Below are positions 63,573 through 64,000 of a stretch of DNA of 64,000 nt, piece by piece. Made by a program: the position numbers and the translations under genes. The notes below the pieces were generated by a model. It searched no databases, was not told the origin of the DNA, and worked only from the letters and a program-made list of their open reading frames with translations. Where the stretch lies: positions 2,046,001-2,110,000 of the forward strand of contig NZ_CP114039.1 in NCBI RefSeq assembly GCF_026965535.1. Direction: 5' to 3'. Source of the stretch: Corallococcus sp. NCRR (GTDB taxonomy: Bacteria > Myxococcota > Myxococcia > Myxococcales > Myxococcaceae). Each line of letters opens with the position of its first letter. The first letter of the stretch is position 1.

Positions 63573-63899
63573 ATGGCTTCACGCATCATGGCCCTGACGT
63601 TGGGAACCCTGCTGCTCAGCGCCCTGCCCGCGGGGGCCAGGGAGCCGGCTGCTCGCGCCGGGGACTCGAAGGACCTTCCTGCCGCGGACGAGACGCTCAC
63701 CCTGAAGAAGGGCGCGAAGCGCGTGCTCACGGTGCCGGGGATGAGCCGCGTGGCGCTGGGCGACCCGTCCGTCGCGGACGTGAAGACGGTGGGTGCGGAC
63801 GGCGTGGAGGTCTCCGCGCTGGCGAAGGGGACGACCACGCTCATCATCTGGGGCGGTGACGGCAAACGCCGCACGTACCGCATCGTGGTGGACGGCTAG
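63573..63899 (+). CDS. Stand-alone pilus-secretin N-terminal domain protein
   Basis: The 108-residue product has a signal peptide (MASRIMALTLGTLLLSALP, then AGAREP) and a single small beta domain with TLTLKKGAKRVLTVPGMSRV, VALGDPSVADVKTV, then TTTLIIWGGDGKRRTY. This matches the N-terminal domain of CpaC/RcpA-type pilus secretins, which normally precedes the secretin pore. Here the gene stops after the domain. It may be a periplasmic accessory piece or a truncated paralogue. GGAGG precedes the ATG chosen. Confidence 0.75.
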   Translation: MASRIMALTLGTLLLSALPAGAREPAARAGDSKDLPAADETLTLKKGAKRVLTVPGMSRVALGDPSVADVKTVGADGVEVSALAKGTTTLIIWGGDGKRRTYRIVVDG

Positions 63900-63900
63900 C

Positions 63901-64000
63901 TCACGGCTCCGACAGCAGGAACAGCGCGTGCGAGCTGGCGATGGGCCGCGTGCGGTCGTCCTGCCAGGCCTCCACGCGCACGTTGGCCACGCGCCGTCCC
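63901..64000 (-). CDS. Hotdog-fold thioesterase, PaaI-like (partial, C-terminus only)
   Basis: Only the last 32 codons lie inside the window; the gene runs off the right edge. The fragment GRRVANVRVEAWQDDRTRPI followed by ASSHALFLLSEP matches the end of PaaI/YbgC-like hotdog thioesterases (G-R-x-x-x-x-V-x-V-E-A-W-x-D-D, then A-x-x-x-A-x-F-x-L). Such enzymes hydrolyse acyl-CoA thioesters. The stop is one base after the stop of the pilus-domain gene on the other strand. Confidence 0.65.
   Translation of the reverse strand, partial: GRRVANVRVEAWQDDRTRPIASSHALFLLSEP

Overview
The window reads as chromosomal DNA of a myxobacterium, most likely a Myxococcaceae member such as Corallococcus or Myxococcus. 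The sequence shows very high GC with GC-rich third codon positions, two Hanks-type Ser/Thr kinases, PilZ proteins, many secreted or lipidated proteins with Cys-rich repeats, and a lipoprotein toxin resembling the SitA family of outer-membrane-exchange toxins. The assignment rests on gene content and family recognition only. No rRNA, tRNA, CRISPR array, insertion sequence or complete prophage was seen.

Layout. 1-6.9 kb: a leftward run (AHSA1-like protein, alpha/beta hydrolase, AraC regulator, start of a VOC protein) divergent from an ArsR regulator with an operator-like palindrome, then an MFS exporter, a CapA-like phosphoesterase and a DoxX protein. 7-11.5 kb: TrmN-like methyltransferase, glutathione synthetase, a receptor-type Ser/Thr kinase, a DnaA-box-like cluster and two small unknown genes. 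11.7-22.3 kb: Cys-rich lipoprotein, secreted protein, DUF429, aldo/keto reductase, DUF2807 protein, a second and much larger Ser/Thr kinase, and an OMPLA-like outer-membrane protein. 22.3-27.1 kb: PIN-type toxin-antitoxin pair, an RNB exoribonuclease, and a close-packed array of small unknown genes that includes a 56-codon ORF. 27.1-35.9 kb: secreted, YkgJ, PilZ-acyltransferase-like and NYN proteins, then an SsuABC/TauABC-like transporter operon.

36-43 kb holds a rightward operon for sugar and lipid turnover (glucose dehydrogenase-like enzyme, GH15 glycosidase, App1-like phosphatase) facing polyphosphate kinase. 43-51.9 kb: trigger-factor-like chaperone without an evident ribosome-docking signature, an Ala/Lys-rich protein with a hydrophobic tail, a lipoprotein with eight Cys-rich repeats, a hybrid sensor kinase (PAS-GAF-HisKA-HATPase), MBL hydrolase and cupin. 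52-57 kb: thioredoxin-like protein with an altered active site, an AlbA_2/Schlafen-type regulator carrying a 21-bp tandem repeat, two secreted proteins. 57-64 kb: a frameshifted SitA-like remnant, PilZ protein, RtcB ligase, an intact SitA-like toxin translationally coupled to a DUF2019-type immunity gene, a TPR protein, a stand-alone pilus-secretin N-domain protein and the end of a hotdog thioesterase.

The most interesting items are the SitA-like toxin/immunity pair with its nearby decayed relative, the small-gene array at 25.4-27.1 kb, the DnaA-box-like cluster at 10.65 kb, and several unusual domain architectures. No database search was possible, so family names are recognition from motifs and context.
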